Positions 57,433 to 64,000 of a stretch of 64,000 nucleotides of DNA are shown here, piece after piece; position 1 is the stretch's first letter, and each line of letters starts with the position of its first letter. The stretch is from positions 17,665 through 81,664 of the forward strand of contig NZ_WOAC01000021.1 in NCBI RefSeq assembly GCF_009749525.1, written 5' to 3'. Below the pieces are notes generated by a model that was not told where the DNA came from, ran no database searches, and was given only the letters and a program-made list of their open reading frames with translations. This DNA is from Mesorhizobium xinjiangense (GTDB taxonomy: Bacteria > Pseudomonadota > Alphaproteobacteria > Rhizobiales > Rhizobiaceae). The translations under genes and the position numbers were made by a program.

Positions 57433-57720
57433 ATGTCCGTCGACCTTGCCACCGTCAAACGCGTCGCCCATCTCGCCCGCATCGCCGTGACCGACGAGGA
57501 TGCCGAGCGCATGACCGGCGAACTGAACGCCATTCTGGGCTTTGTCGAGCAACTGGACGAGGTCGATGTTTCCGGCGTCGAGCCGATGACCTCGGTCATT
57601 CCGATGGAGATGAAGAAGCGCCAGGACGAGGTGACCGACGGCGCCAAGGCGGACGACGTCGTCGCCAACGCTCCGGCGTCGGACGAGAATTTCTTCCTTG
57701 TGCCCAAGGTGGTCGAATAG
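57433..57720 (+). CDS. gatC: Asp-tRNA(Asn)/Glu-tRNA(Gln) amidotransferase subunit C
   Basis: A 95-aa GatC, the small subunit that stabilises GatA and GatB in the amidotransferase converting Glu-tRNA(Gln) and Asp-tRNA(Asn). The sequence [39 protein letters not shown] and [11 protein letters not shown] is typical, ending in [15 protein letters not shown] precedes the ATG. It is separated from gatA by a GNAT gene in the same operon. Confidence 0.96.
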   Translation: MSVDLATVKRVAHLARIAVTDEDAERMTGELNAILGFVEQLDEVDVSGVEPMTSVIPMEMKKRQDEVTDGAKADDVVANAPASDENFFLVPKVVE

Positions 57721-57725
57721 GCGCG

Positions 57726-58193
57726 ATGTCCCTCACCATTGCCATCGAGAGCCCGCTGCAGGACGACGTGCGCGACATGGTCGCGGAGCTCAACGCCTAT
57801 ATGATCCCGCTGACGCCGCGCGAGTTCCAGTTCCAGCTGACCGTGGAACAGATGGCCGAGCCCTCCGTCACGCTGTTGGTGGCGCGGGACGAGGCCGGGC
57901 GCGCCATCGGCATGGGCGCGTTGAAGGAACATGGCGACGGGCTCGGCGAGGTGAAGCGCATGTTCACTGCGCCGCAAGAGCGCGGCCGGCGCGTCGGCGC
58001 GCATCTCCTTGAGCGCATCGAGGCCATGGCCCGCGAAAAGGGCGTCGGCCGCCTGGTGCTCGAGACGGGCGAAGCGCCCGGTTTCGAGCCGGCCTGGCGC
58101 GTTTACGAGCGCGGCGGCTTCCAGACTTGCGGCGCGGTGCTTGATTATCCCGATTCCGGCTATTCACGGTTTTACGAAAAGAAGCTTGGCTGA
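57726..58193 (+). CDS. GNAT-family N-acetyltransferase
   Basis: A 155-aa GNAT acetyltransferase. The acetyl-CoA-binding motif A is visible as EVKRMFTAPQERGRRVGAHLLERIEAMA, with LVLETGEAPGFEPAWRVYERGGF following. The substrate (small molecule or protein) is unknown. It is inserted between gatC and gatA, 5 nt after gatC and 3 nt before gatA, so it is co-transcribed with the amidotransferase. Confidence 0.9.
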   Translation: MSLTIAIESPLQDDVRDMVAELNAYMIPLTPREFQFQLTVEQMAEPSVTLLVARDEAGRAIGMGALKEHGDGLGEVKRMFTAPQERGRRVGAHLLERIEAMAREKGVGRLVLETGEAPGFEPAWRVYERGGFQTCGAVLDYPDSGYSRFYEKKLG

Positions 58194-58196
58194 TTG

Positions 58197-59678
58197 ATGA
58201 GCGACCTGACACGACTGACGATTTCCGAGGCGCGCGCCGGACTGGCGGCCAGGGAATTTACCGCCCGAGAGCTGACCGACGCCTATCTGGGCGCGATTGA
58301 CGCGGCCAATGAGGGGCTCAACGCCTATGTCGCCGTCACCCACGACAGGGCGCGTGCCATGGCGGACGCCTCGGATGCGCGCCTGGCCGGGGGCGAGGGC
58401 GGAGCGCTGGAGGGCATTCCGCTCGGCATCAAGGATCTGTTCGCCACCGAGGGCGTGCACACCCAGGCCTGCAGCCATGTGCTTGACGGTTTCGAGCCGC
58501 GCTACGAATCGACCGTGACGGCCAATCTGTGGGCCGACGGCGCGGTCATGCTCGGCAAGCTCAATATGGACGAATTCGCCATGGGCTCGTCGAACGAGAC
58601 GAGCTATTACGGCCCGGTCCGGAACCCGTGGCGGGCCAAGGGGTCCAATCTCGATCTCGTGCCGGGCGGCTCGTCTGGCGGCTCGGCCACCGCCGTTGCC
58701 GCATGTCTGTGCGCCGGGGCGACCGCGACCGACACCGGCGGCTCGATCCGCCAGCCGGCCGCCTTCACCGGCACCGTCGGCATCAAGCCGACCTATGGGC
58801 GCTGCTCGCGCTGGGGCACCGTCGCCTTTGCCTCCTCGCTCGACCAGGCCGGCCCGATCGCCCGCGATGTGCGCGATGCGGCCATCCTGCTGAAGTCGAT
58901 GGCGTCCAGCGACCCGAAGGATACGACGTCCGTCGACCGCCCCGTGCCGGACTACGAGGCGGCGATCGGCCGGTCGATCAAGGGCATGCGGATCGGCATC
59001 CCGAAGGAATACCGTGTCGAGGGCATGCCCGAGGAGATCGAGAACCTGTGGCACAAGGGCATCGAATGGATGCGCGATGCCGGTGCCGAGATCGTCGACA
59101 TCTCCCTGCCGCACACGAAATATGCGCTGCCCGCCTATTACATCGTGGCGCCGGCCGAAGCCTCGTCCAATCTGGCCCGCTATGACGGCGTGCGCTATGG
59201 GCTGCGCGTGCCGGGCAAGGACATCGCCGAGATGTACGAGAACACGCGCGCCGCCGGTTTCGGCCGCGAGGTCAAGCGCCGCGTGATGATCGGCACCTAT
59301 GTGCTCTCGGCGGGCTATTACGACGCCTATTATCTCAAGGCGCAGAAGGTGCGCACGCTCATCAAGAAGGATTTCGAGGACGTCTTTGCCGCCGGCGTCG
59401 ACGCCATCCTGACGCCGGCCACGCCGTCCGCGGCATTCGGCATCGCCGACCAGGACATGGCCGCCGATCCGGTCAAGATGTATCTCAACGACATCTTCAC
59501 CGTCACCGTCAACATGGCCGGCCTGCCGGGCATCGCGGTGCCCGCCGGGCTCGATGCCAAGGGCCTGCCGCTCGGCCTGCAGTTGATCGGCAAGCCGTTC
59601 GACGAGGAGACGCTGTTCCGCACGGCGCATGTCGTCGAGCGGGCGGCTGGACGTTTCGCGCCCGAAAAGTGGTGGTGA
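58197..59678 (+). CDS. gatA: Asp-tRNA(Asn)/Glu-tRNA(Gln) amidotransferase subunit A
   Basis: A 493-aa amidase-signature subunit that releases ammonia from glutamine. The catalytic triad Lys / cis-Ser / Ser is in [27 protein letters not shown] and [15 protein letters not shown]. Length and C-terminal [18 protein letters not shown] fit GatA. The ATG at 58197 overlaps a TTG-ATG sequence just after the GNAT stop; only a weak AAGAAG precedes it. gatB is not in the window. Confidence 0.96.
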   Translation: MSDLTRLTISEARAGLAAREFTARELTDAYLGAIDAANEGLNAYVAVTHDRARAMADASDARLAGGEGGALEGIPLGIKDLFATEGVHTQACSHVLDGFEPRYESTVTANLWADGAVMLGKLNMDEFAMGSSNETSYYGPVRNPWRAKGSNLDLVPGGSSGGSATAVAACLCAGATATDTGGSIRQPAAFTGTVGIKPTYGRCSRWGTVAFASSLDQAGPIARDVRDAAILLKSMASSDPKDTTSVDRPVPDYEAAIGRSIKGMRIGIPKEYRVEGMPEEIENLWHKGIEWMRDAGAEIVDISLPHTKYALPAYYIVAPAEASSNLARYDGVRYGLRVPGKDIAEMYENTRAAGFGREVKRRVMIGTYVLSAGYYDAYYLKAQKVRTLIKKDFEDVFAAGVDAILTPATPSAAFGIADQDMAADPVKMYLNDIFTVTVNMAGLPGIAVPAGLDAKGLPLGLQLIGKPFDEETLFRTAHVVERAAGRFAPEKWW

Positions 59679-59728
59679 GATGAGACGGCCCTGCCGCAAA
59701 TCGGCAGGGCCTGGCCGGCAAGTTCCGG

Positions 59729-59983
59729 CTATCTGTTGTTCAACTGCGATCGCACGAGCTGCAGGCCGCGCCGCGTAACGCGGTAGGGCCCGCCGTTCTT
59801 CGAGGCGATGGCGCGCTTTCTCTTCAGCTTGCGAAACAGCAATTCCGTCAGCCCGATGAAGAGCCAGCCGTCGCGGGAATAGCATTCGAGAACCGGCGCT
59901 TCGTCTTCGTCGCGAACGACTTCGATCCAGCCGCCCTGAGCGAGCAGGTGCAGCACCCGCTGCTCCTTTCGTGAAATATCCAT
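59729..59983 (-). CDS. YjhX family protein (UPF0386; putative toxin)
   Basis: An 84-aa protein matching the YjhX family: MDISRKEQRVLHLLAQGGWIE, the LECYSRDGWLFIGLTELLFRKLKRKRAIAS centre and a basic C-terminus. In E. coli YjhX has been classified as a toxin of the YjhX-YjhQ pair, where YjhQ is a GNAT-type protein. No YjhQ is adjacent here, though a GNAT gene lies 1.5 kb away inside the gat operon. The winged-helix-like start suggests nucleic-acid binding. Its upstream region holds three strong palindromes. Confidence 0.85.
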   Translation of the reverse strand: MDISRKEQRVLHLLAQGGWIEVVRDEDEAPVLECYSRDGWLFIGLTELLFRKLKRKRAIASKNGGPYRVTRRGLQLVRSQLNNR

Positions 59984-60287
59984 TGATGTGAGAATCCATT
60001 CATCGCGGCACGCGTGCCGCGGTCACGTCACATCGTTCCGACGCGAGCGTCGGTACGACAGGTTCCTGGATGAATAGCCCGACTGGTTCTCGCCCTGTCG
60101 GGCTTCAGCGGGACTCACATGCGCTGGACATAAAGGCTCCCAATATTGCGGCTTGGTCCATAATCAATCTCCGGTCGCTTGCCAACCCCGCAGGCACACG
60201 GCCGCTTTGCCGCGCGTGGCCGAATCCGTCTATCAAACTGCAGCCGGGCCGGGCGTTCTCCGGCCGACAGCCCTGAAGGAGGCATGG
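59984..60287. other. Intergenic region with three perfect palindromes
   Basis: Three stems lie in about 100 bp: an 18-bp perfect palindrome (CGCGGCACG with CGTGCCGCG, 60004-60021), CCGACGC with GCGTCGG (60038-60053), and AGCCCGAC with GTCGGGCT (60076-60104). They lie upstream of the divergent yjhX-like and ydcF-like genes. Short frames here are not convincing genes. Confidence 0.7.
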
Positions 60288-61088
60288 ATGTTCTTCGTCC
60301 TGTCCAAGATCTTCTGGTTCGTGGCCAATCCGCTGAGCCTGATGTTCCTGCTCCTGATCGCCGGGCTTTTCGCCGTCGCGCTGCGCTGGCGGCGCATCGC
60401 GCTTGCTTCGCTCGGCCTGTGCGCGGCGATCTTCGTCATTGCCTGCTGGACGACGCTCGGGGCGCTTCTCCTGCATCCCCTGGAGGACCGATTCGAGCGG
60501 CCCGCACCCCCGCCCGATGATGTGACCGGCATCGTCGTGCTCGGCGGCGGGCTGGAGGGCGGCGTCAATCTCGTGCGCGGCGGCTACGAGCTCAATCGCG
60601 GTGGCGACCGTTTCGTCGAGGCGGCAGTTCTGGCGCGGCGCTATCCCGATGCGAAAGTGGTCATCAGCGGCGGTGTCGGCTCGCTGATCCTCGAAGGGGC
60701 GACCGACGCCGAGACGGCGCCACGGCTGCTCGAGGCGCTCGGCGTGTCCCGCGACCGGCTGATCCTCGAAGGTAAGTCGCGCAACACCTACGAGAATGCG
60801 CTCTTTTCGCGCGAACGCGCCGACCCCGGGCCCGGCGAGACCTGGCTGCTCGTCACCTCGGCCTTCCATATGCCGCGTTCGGTCGGCCTGTTCAGGAAGG
60901 TCGGTTTCGATGTCGTCGCCTGGCCGGCCGATTATCGCACCGCCGGCAACGAGCCATTCGGTCTGGCGCGGGATAACGCTCTCGATTCGCTGGGCAATCT
61001 TTCGGTGGCCGTGCGCGAATGGGTCGGTCTTTTCGCCTATTACCTGACCGGCCGGACGACCGAGCTGCTGCCTGCTCCGCAAGTATGA
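60288..61088 (+). CDS. YdcF/ElyC family (DUF218) membrane protein
   Basis: A 266-aa protein with two N-terminal membrane helices (FFVLSKIFWFVANPLSLMFLL and ALASLGLCAAIFVIACWTTLG) and a DUF218 domain. DUF218 motifs are IVVLGGGLEGG, VVISGGVGSLI, LEGKSRNTYENALFS and LLVTSAFHMPRSVGLFRK. E. coli ElyC affects peptidoglycan and undecaprenyl metabolism; the reaction here is unknown. AAGGAGG lies 5 nt before ATG 60288, which excludes the upstream extension. Repeat copy 4 follows 7 nt after the stop. Confidence 0.88.
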   Translation: MFFVLSKIFWFVANPLSLMFLLLIAGLFAVALRWRRIALASLGLCAAIFVIACWTTLGALLLHPLEDRFERPAPPPDDVTGIVVLGGGLEGGVNLVRGGYELNRGGDRFVEAAVLARRYPDAKVVISGGVGSLILEGATDAETAPRLLEALGVSRDRLILEGKSRNTYENALFSRERADPGPGETWLLVTSAFHMPRSVGLFRKVGFDVVAWPADYRTAGNEPFGLARDNALDSLGNLSVAVREWVGLFAYYLTGRTTELLPAPQV

Positions 61089-61095
61089 GGAGCCC

Positions 61096-61164
61096 GCCAG
61101 ATCAATATGTTGGAGCATGTACCTTTCGCTCAAACGAATTCCGTTCGAGCGGGACATGTTCTAG
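61096..61164. repeat. Two-palindrome intergenic repeat (RIME-like), copy 4, truncated
   Basis: About 69 bp retaining the linker GCCAGATCAATATGTTGGA and palindrome B (CGCTCAAACG with CGTTCGAGCG, ending GGGACATGTTCTAG) but lacking palindrome A. It lies between convergent genes. The terminal CTA on this strand forms the TAG stop codon of the DUF599 gene. Confidence 0.85.
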
Positions 61165-61868
61165 GGATCGCGGAGCGCGAGCAATGTCCGGCGTGCCTCG
61201 GAGAAGAACTGGCGGCGCACCAGCACGCCGAGGATGAACAAGGTCGTGACCATGAACACCCAGGGGCCGGCGAACCAGCCGAGATAGGCGATGGTGAAGA
61301 ACATGCCGCGCAGCCCGGAATTGAAGTGGCGCCCGGCGATCACATTGAGCCGGACCGCCCGTTCGACGGCCCGCTCCAGCTTGTCTTCGTCCTCGGGCGG
61401 CAGATCCTTGATCATCGGCACCGCCCCGATGAGGATCGAGCAATAGTTGAACAGCCGGTAGGCCCAGCCGAACTTGAAGAATGTGTAGGCAAGGACGATG
61501 AACATCCCGATGACCTTGATCTCGAAGGCCGTGCGCGACGGGCGGGCGGCGAAGGGCACGTCGGCAAGCAGGTTGAGCACGGTATCGGACGATTGCAGGA
61601 GGGCAAACGAACCGCCGAGCGCGATCAGCGCGCTCGAGGCGAAGAACGCCGTTCCCTGCTGCAGGCCCATCATGATGCCGGTGTCGATCATGCGCAGCTC
61701 GCGCCGCGCCATGGTGCGGATCCAGTTCTCACGCTCGCGGTTCATCAGCAGCGTAAGCGATGGGCGGCTGATTACCCGCCCGCGCGTCATGTGCGAGAAG
61801 ACGATCCACACGCCGATGAAAAGAAGGAGGGCCGCGAGGTCGGCCCGCTCGAAGGAATCAATACCCAT
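61161..61868 (-). CDS. DUF599 family membrane protein
   Basis: A protein of about 235 aa with four predicted helices, of the DUF599 family (function unknown). Typical parts are DLAALLLFIGVWIVFSHM, IDTGIMMGLQQGTAFFASSALIALGG, FKFGWAYRLFNYCSILIGAVP, and the C-terminal FNSGLRGMFFTIAYLGWF. Met 61868 is preferred because it begins just before the conserved first helix; Met 61886 is possible. Neither has a strong ribosome-binding site. Its stop codon lies inside repeat copy 4. Confidence 0.83.
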   Translation of the reverse strand: MGIDSFERADLAALLLFIGVWIVFSHMTRGRVISRPSLTLLMNRERENWIRTMARRELRMIDTGIMMGLQQGTAFFASSALIALGGSFALLQSSDTVLNLLADVPFAARPSRTAFEIKVIGMFIVLAYTFFKFGWAYRLFNYCSILIGAVPMIKDLPPEDEDKLERAVERAVRLNVIAGRHFNSGLRGMFFTIAYLGWFAGPWVFMVTTLFILGVLVRRQFFSEARRTLLALRDP

Positions 61869-62147
61869 GAGGCGAGGATAGCGCATGCGGCGGCGATTGC
61901 GACGACCCGTTTGTGGCCATCGCTTTGCCGCAAATGTTGAAAAAGTGTTTAAGGGCGTGCTCGACTAAGCAGCTGATTTTATTCAGCGCCGGATCGTCGG
62001 GTCCGGGTTCCGGGTGATCGCCGCCGAAATTCGGCCCTTTTTGCGGTTGCGAACGCAATCCGAAAGGGGTAGAGAGCCGCTCCAGTGGTTGCGCATGAAG
62101 CATAACAAAAGCGGCGCAGCCGGGGCTAATGAATTAGACGGGACATC

Positions 62148-62276
62148 ATGGACGACGGAGTTCATAAATCCTGCTGGGGCGTAACGGCCAAGGCAGTGGT
62201 GGGTTTCGCGAGCATTATCCTCATCGCTTGGTTGATCGGAGGCGCCGATACGGCGACGGTCATAGCGGCCGGCTGA
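62148..62276 (+). CDS. 42-aa single-span membrane peptide
   Basis: A short open frame encoding DDGVHKSCWGVTAKAVVGF followed by a hydrophobic helix (ASIILIAWLIGG) and a small polar tail. GGGA lies 7 nt before the ATG, and a strong GAGA-tetraloop terminator starts about 30 nt after the stop, so the frame sits in a compact transcription-unit-like context. No homologue recognised. Rated possible rather than proven. Confidence 0.45.
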   Translation: MDDGVHKSCWGVTAKAVVGFASIILIAWLIGGADTATVIAAG

Positions 62277-62306
62277 GGCCGGACAGCAGAGGATTGCGAC
62301 AGCAGG

Positions 62307-62333
62307 GGCGCGGCAGAGATGCCGCGCCTTCTT
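62307..62333 (+). terminator. Rho-independent terminator after the 42-aa peptide
   Basis: A 9-bp perfect stem (GGCGCGGCA with TGCCGCGCC) closed by a GAGA tetraloop, followed by TTCTTGCGTTTT. The same loop is used by the gyrA terminator. Confidence 0.75.
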
Positions 62334-62451
62334 GCGTTTTATCTTCATCTGATGTCGTTTGTTGAGGATCGTACGTCGGCTGCCGCCAAGCTGGCGGTGG
62401 CGTAAGAGCACAAGCTCCGACGGATTGCACGACACGCGGACCGCCAACGTC

Positions 62452-63852
62452 ATGTTCCTTTCCGTATTCGACCTCTACAAGATCGGCATCGGCCCATCGA
62501 GCTCGCACACGATGGGCCCGATGACGGCCGCAGCGCGCTTTCTGGCCGAGATCGCCGGCGACGACTGGCCGCGTCCGGCGGGCGCTGCGGTCGAGCGCAT
62601 TTCCGTCAGCCTGCACGGCTCACTCGCCTTCACCGGGATCGGCCACGGAACGGACCGGGCTGTCATCCTCGGCCTGACCGGCCAGACCCCGACCACCGTC
62701 GATCCCGACGAGACGGACGCCATTCTTGCCGGTGTCGCCTCGGAGAAGCGTGTCCGCCCGAAAGGCCATCCAGCCTATCGTTTCGACCCCGATGCCGACC
62801 TCGTCATGGACCGCAAGACGCCGCTTCCGGGCCATGCCAACGGCATGGCGTTCTCGGCCCATGATGCCGGCGAGCGGCTGCTCTTGCGCCGCATCTACTA
62901 TTCGATCGGCGGCGGCTTCGTCGTGTCGGAAGAGGAATTGCAGCGCATGCAGACGCGATCCGAGCCCGAAAGGGGGCCGGACGTGCCTTACCCCTTCCGC
63001 AGTGCCGCCGAGATGCTGGACATGGCTGCCGCGAGCGGCTTGTCGATCGCGGAGATGAAACGGGCGAACGAGGAAACGCGGATTTCGCGCGGCGACCTTG
63101 ACGACGGCCTCGATGCCGTCTGGGGTGCCATGAAGGGCTGTATCGAGCGCGGCCTGTCGAAGGACGGCGTCATGCCCGGCGGCCTGAAGGTGAAGCGCCG
63201 GGCGCGGGCGCTTCACGAGCGGCTTGAAAACGACTGGCGCCAGAACCGGCCGAACCCGCTTCTGGCCAATGACTGGCTGGCGGTCTACGCCATGGCGGTC
63301 AACGAGGAAAACGCGGCCGGCGGCCGTGTCGTCACGGCGCCGACGAACGGGGCCGCCGGCGTCGTGCCGGCGGTGCTGCGTTACTGGCAGCACTTTCATG
63401 TCGATGCCGAGCAGCGCGGTATCCATGATTTCCTGCTCACATCGGCGGCCATCGGCGGGATCATCAAGCACAGGGCGTCGATCTCGGGTGCCGAGGTCGG
63501 TTGCCAGGGCGAGGTCGGCTCGGCCTCGGCGATGGCGGCGGCAGGCCTTGCCGCGGTGATGGGCGGCACGCCCGAGCAGATCGAGAACGCGGCCGAGATT
63601 GCGCTGGAACACCATCTTGGCATGACCTGCGATCCGGTTGGCGGTCTGGTGCAGGTCCCATGCATCGAGCGCAATGCGCTGGGAGCGGTCAAGGCGGTGA
63701 CGGCGGCCTCGCTGGCGCTCAAGGGCGACGGCAAGCATTTCGTGCCGCTCGATGCGGCGATCGAGACGATGCGCCAGACCGGCATCGACATGAGCGAGAA
63801 GTACAAGGAAACGAGCCAGGGCGGGTTGGCCGTCAACGTGGTCGAGTGCTGA
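62452..63852 (+). CDS. sdaA: L-serine ammonia-lyase (L-serine dehydratase), single chain
   Basis: A 466-aa iron-sulfur L-serine dehydratase that deaminates serine to pyruvate. N-terminal [23 protein letters not shown] is the beta-domain signature. The alpha domain has the Fe-S Cys candidates in [13 protein letters not shown] and [21 protein letters not shown], with [17 protein letters not shown] between. Length fits the fused SdaA type. ATG 62452 starts the conserved N-terminus; the longer frame adds 31 non-homologous residues. It lies about 120 nt after the preceding terminator. Confidence 0.95.
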   Translation: MFLSVFDLYKIGIGPSSSHTMGPMTAAARFLAEIAGDDWPRPAGAAVERISVSLHGSLAFTGIGHGTDRAVILGLTGQTPTTVDPDETDAILAGVASEKRVRPKGHPAYRFDPDADLVMDRKTPLPGHANGMAFSAHDAGERLLLRRIYYSIGGGFVVSEEELQRMQTRSEPERGPDVPYPFRSAAEMLDMAAASGLSIAEMKRANEETRISRGDLDDGLDAVWGAMKGCIERGLSKDGVMPGGLKVKRRARALHERLENDWRQNRPNPLLANDWLAVYAMAVNEENAAGGRVVTAPTNGAAGVVPAVLRYWQHFHVDAEQRGIHDFLLTSAAIGGIIKHRASISGAEVGCQGEVGSASAMAAAGLAAVMGGTPEQIENAAEIALEHHLGMTCDPVGGLVQVPCIERNALGAVKAVTAASLALKGDGKHFVPLDAAIETMRQTGIDMSEKYKETSQGGLAVNVVEC

Positions 63853-63919
63853 CACCGTGATCATCGCGCCAATGTGGAGAAAGGCTGTCCTCGCTTGACC
63901 TCAGCCGGCATCGCTCTAA

Positions 63920-64000
63920 CAGGTTGCTGAAAAACTCCAACAATGGCACGGGAATTGTGATTCACTCGGCTGGGAGCGATGGAGTGATTTGCGATGCGCG
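63920..64000. mobile_element. Possible insertion-sequence left end (cut by window)
   Basis: CAGGTTGCTGAAAAACTC at 63920-63937 resembles terminal sequences of rhizobial IS elements that read (G)AGTTTTTCAGCAACCTG at the other end. An ATG-CGC start follows near 63994, about 57 nt later, as expected for a transposase gene. The window ends before any protein motif, so this is tentative. Confidence 0.33.

Overview
The window is a high-GC (low-60s percent by eye), densely coded chromosomal stretch from an alphaproteobacterium of the order Rhizobiales, probably close to Mesorhizobium and other Phyllobacteriaceae. The evidence is gene content and order: glnB-glnA; a complete glpR-D-S-T-P-Q-U-V-K glycerol operon of the rhizobial ABC type; an ATP12 chaperone gene; DUF2585 and BA14K proteins; the runs uvrA..ssb..gyrA-coaD-ppi-ppi-queA-tgt and dprA-plsY-pyrC'-pyrB; alphaproteobacterial GAAC-N7-GAAC LexA boxes; and a two-palindrome intergenic repeat like rhizobial RIME elements. 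No rRNA, tRNA, CRISPR array, prophage or complete insertion sequence was seen.

Layout. 0-5 kb: 3' end of rarA, a small monooxygenase, a tandem crcB pair with a DUF190 gene, an RluA-type pseudouridine synthase, ATP12, and a YggT-like membrane protein between two repeat copies. 5-10 kb: an SSS/DUF4212 carboxylate symporter pair, an unknown gene, and glnBA behind a recognisable sigma54 promoter with NtrC-like sites. 10-19 kb: nnr, an Na/Pi transporter, DUF72, a toxin-antitoxin pair with an unusual double-domain antitoxin, and uvrA. 19-26 kb: DUF2585, SOS-controlled ssb, and small accessory genes (GyrI-like, exported nucleosidase, MarC, DUF1579-like/VOC pair, AraC regulator). 26-33.4 kb: gyrA, coaD, two cyclophilins, queA-tgt. 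33.5-45 kb: a group II amino-acid decarboxylase and the glycerol regulon. 45-48 kb: an orphan glycine-betaine-type binding protein, an L,D-transpeptidase, a lipoprotein and a BA14K protein. 48-57 kb: dprA-plsY, pyrC'-pyrB, an AidB-type acyl-CoA dehydrogenase, an AEC transporter, ruvX and a UPF0173 hydrolase. 57-64 kb: gatC-GNAT-gatA, YjhX, YdcF, DUF599, a 42-aa membrane peptide, sdaA, and a possible insertion-sequence end at the right edge.

How genes work together. In the glp operon a DeoR repressor sits at the head of a transport/catabolism cassette: GlpV binds the substrate outside the membrane, GlpP/GlpQ form the channel, GlpS/GlpT power it, GlpK phosphorylates glycerol and GlpD oxidises glycerol-3-phosphate. 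GlpS and GlpT appear to make one consensus and one degenerate ATP site. glnB/glnA form the nitrogen-assimilation unit. queA and tgt act in queuosine synthesis, but Tgt has lost its zinc ligands. pyrB is coupled to a catalytically dead dihydroorotase homologue. uvrA and ssb carry SOS operators.

Most of the window is ordinary core genome. The observations most worth checking are the asymmetric GlpS/GlpT pair, the zinc-less Tgt, the pseudo-dihydroorotase, the tandem-Phd antitoxin, the EF-hand-like loop in the symporter, the phased GlpR operators and the four-copy palindromic repeat. No wholly new multi-gene system is claimed.
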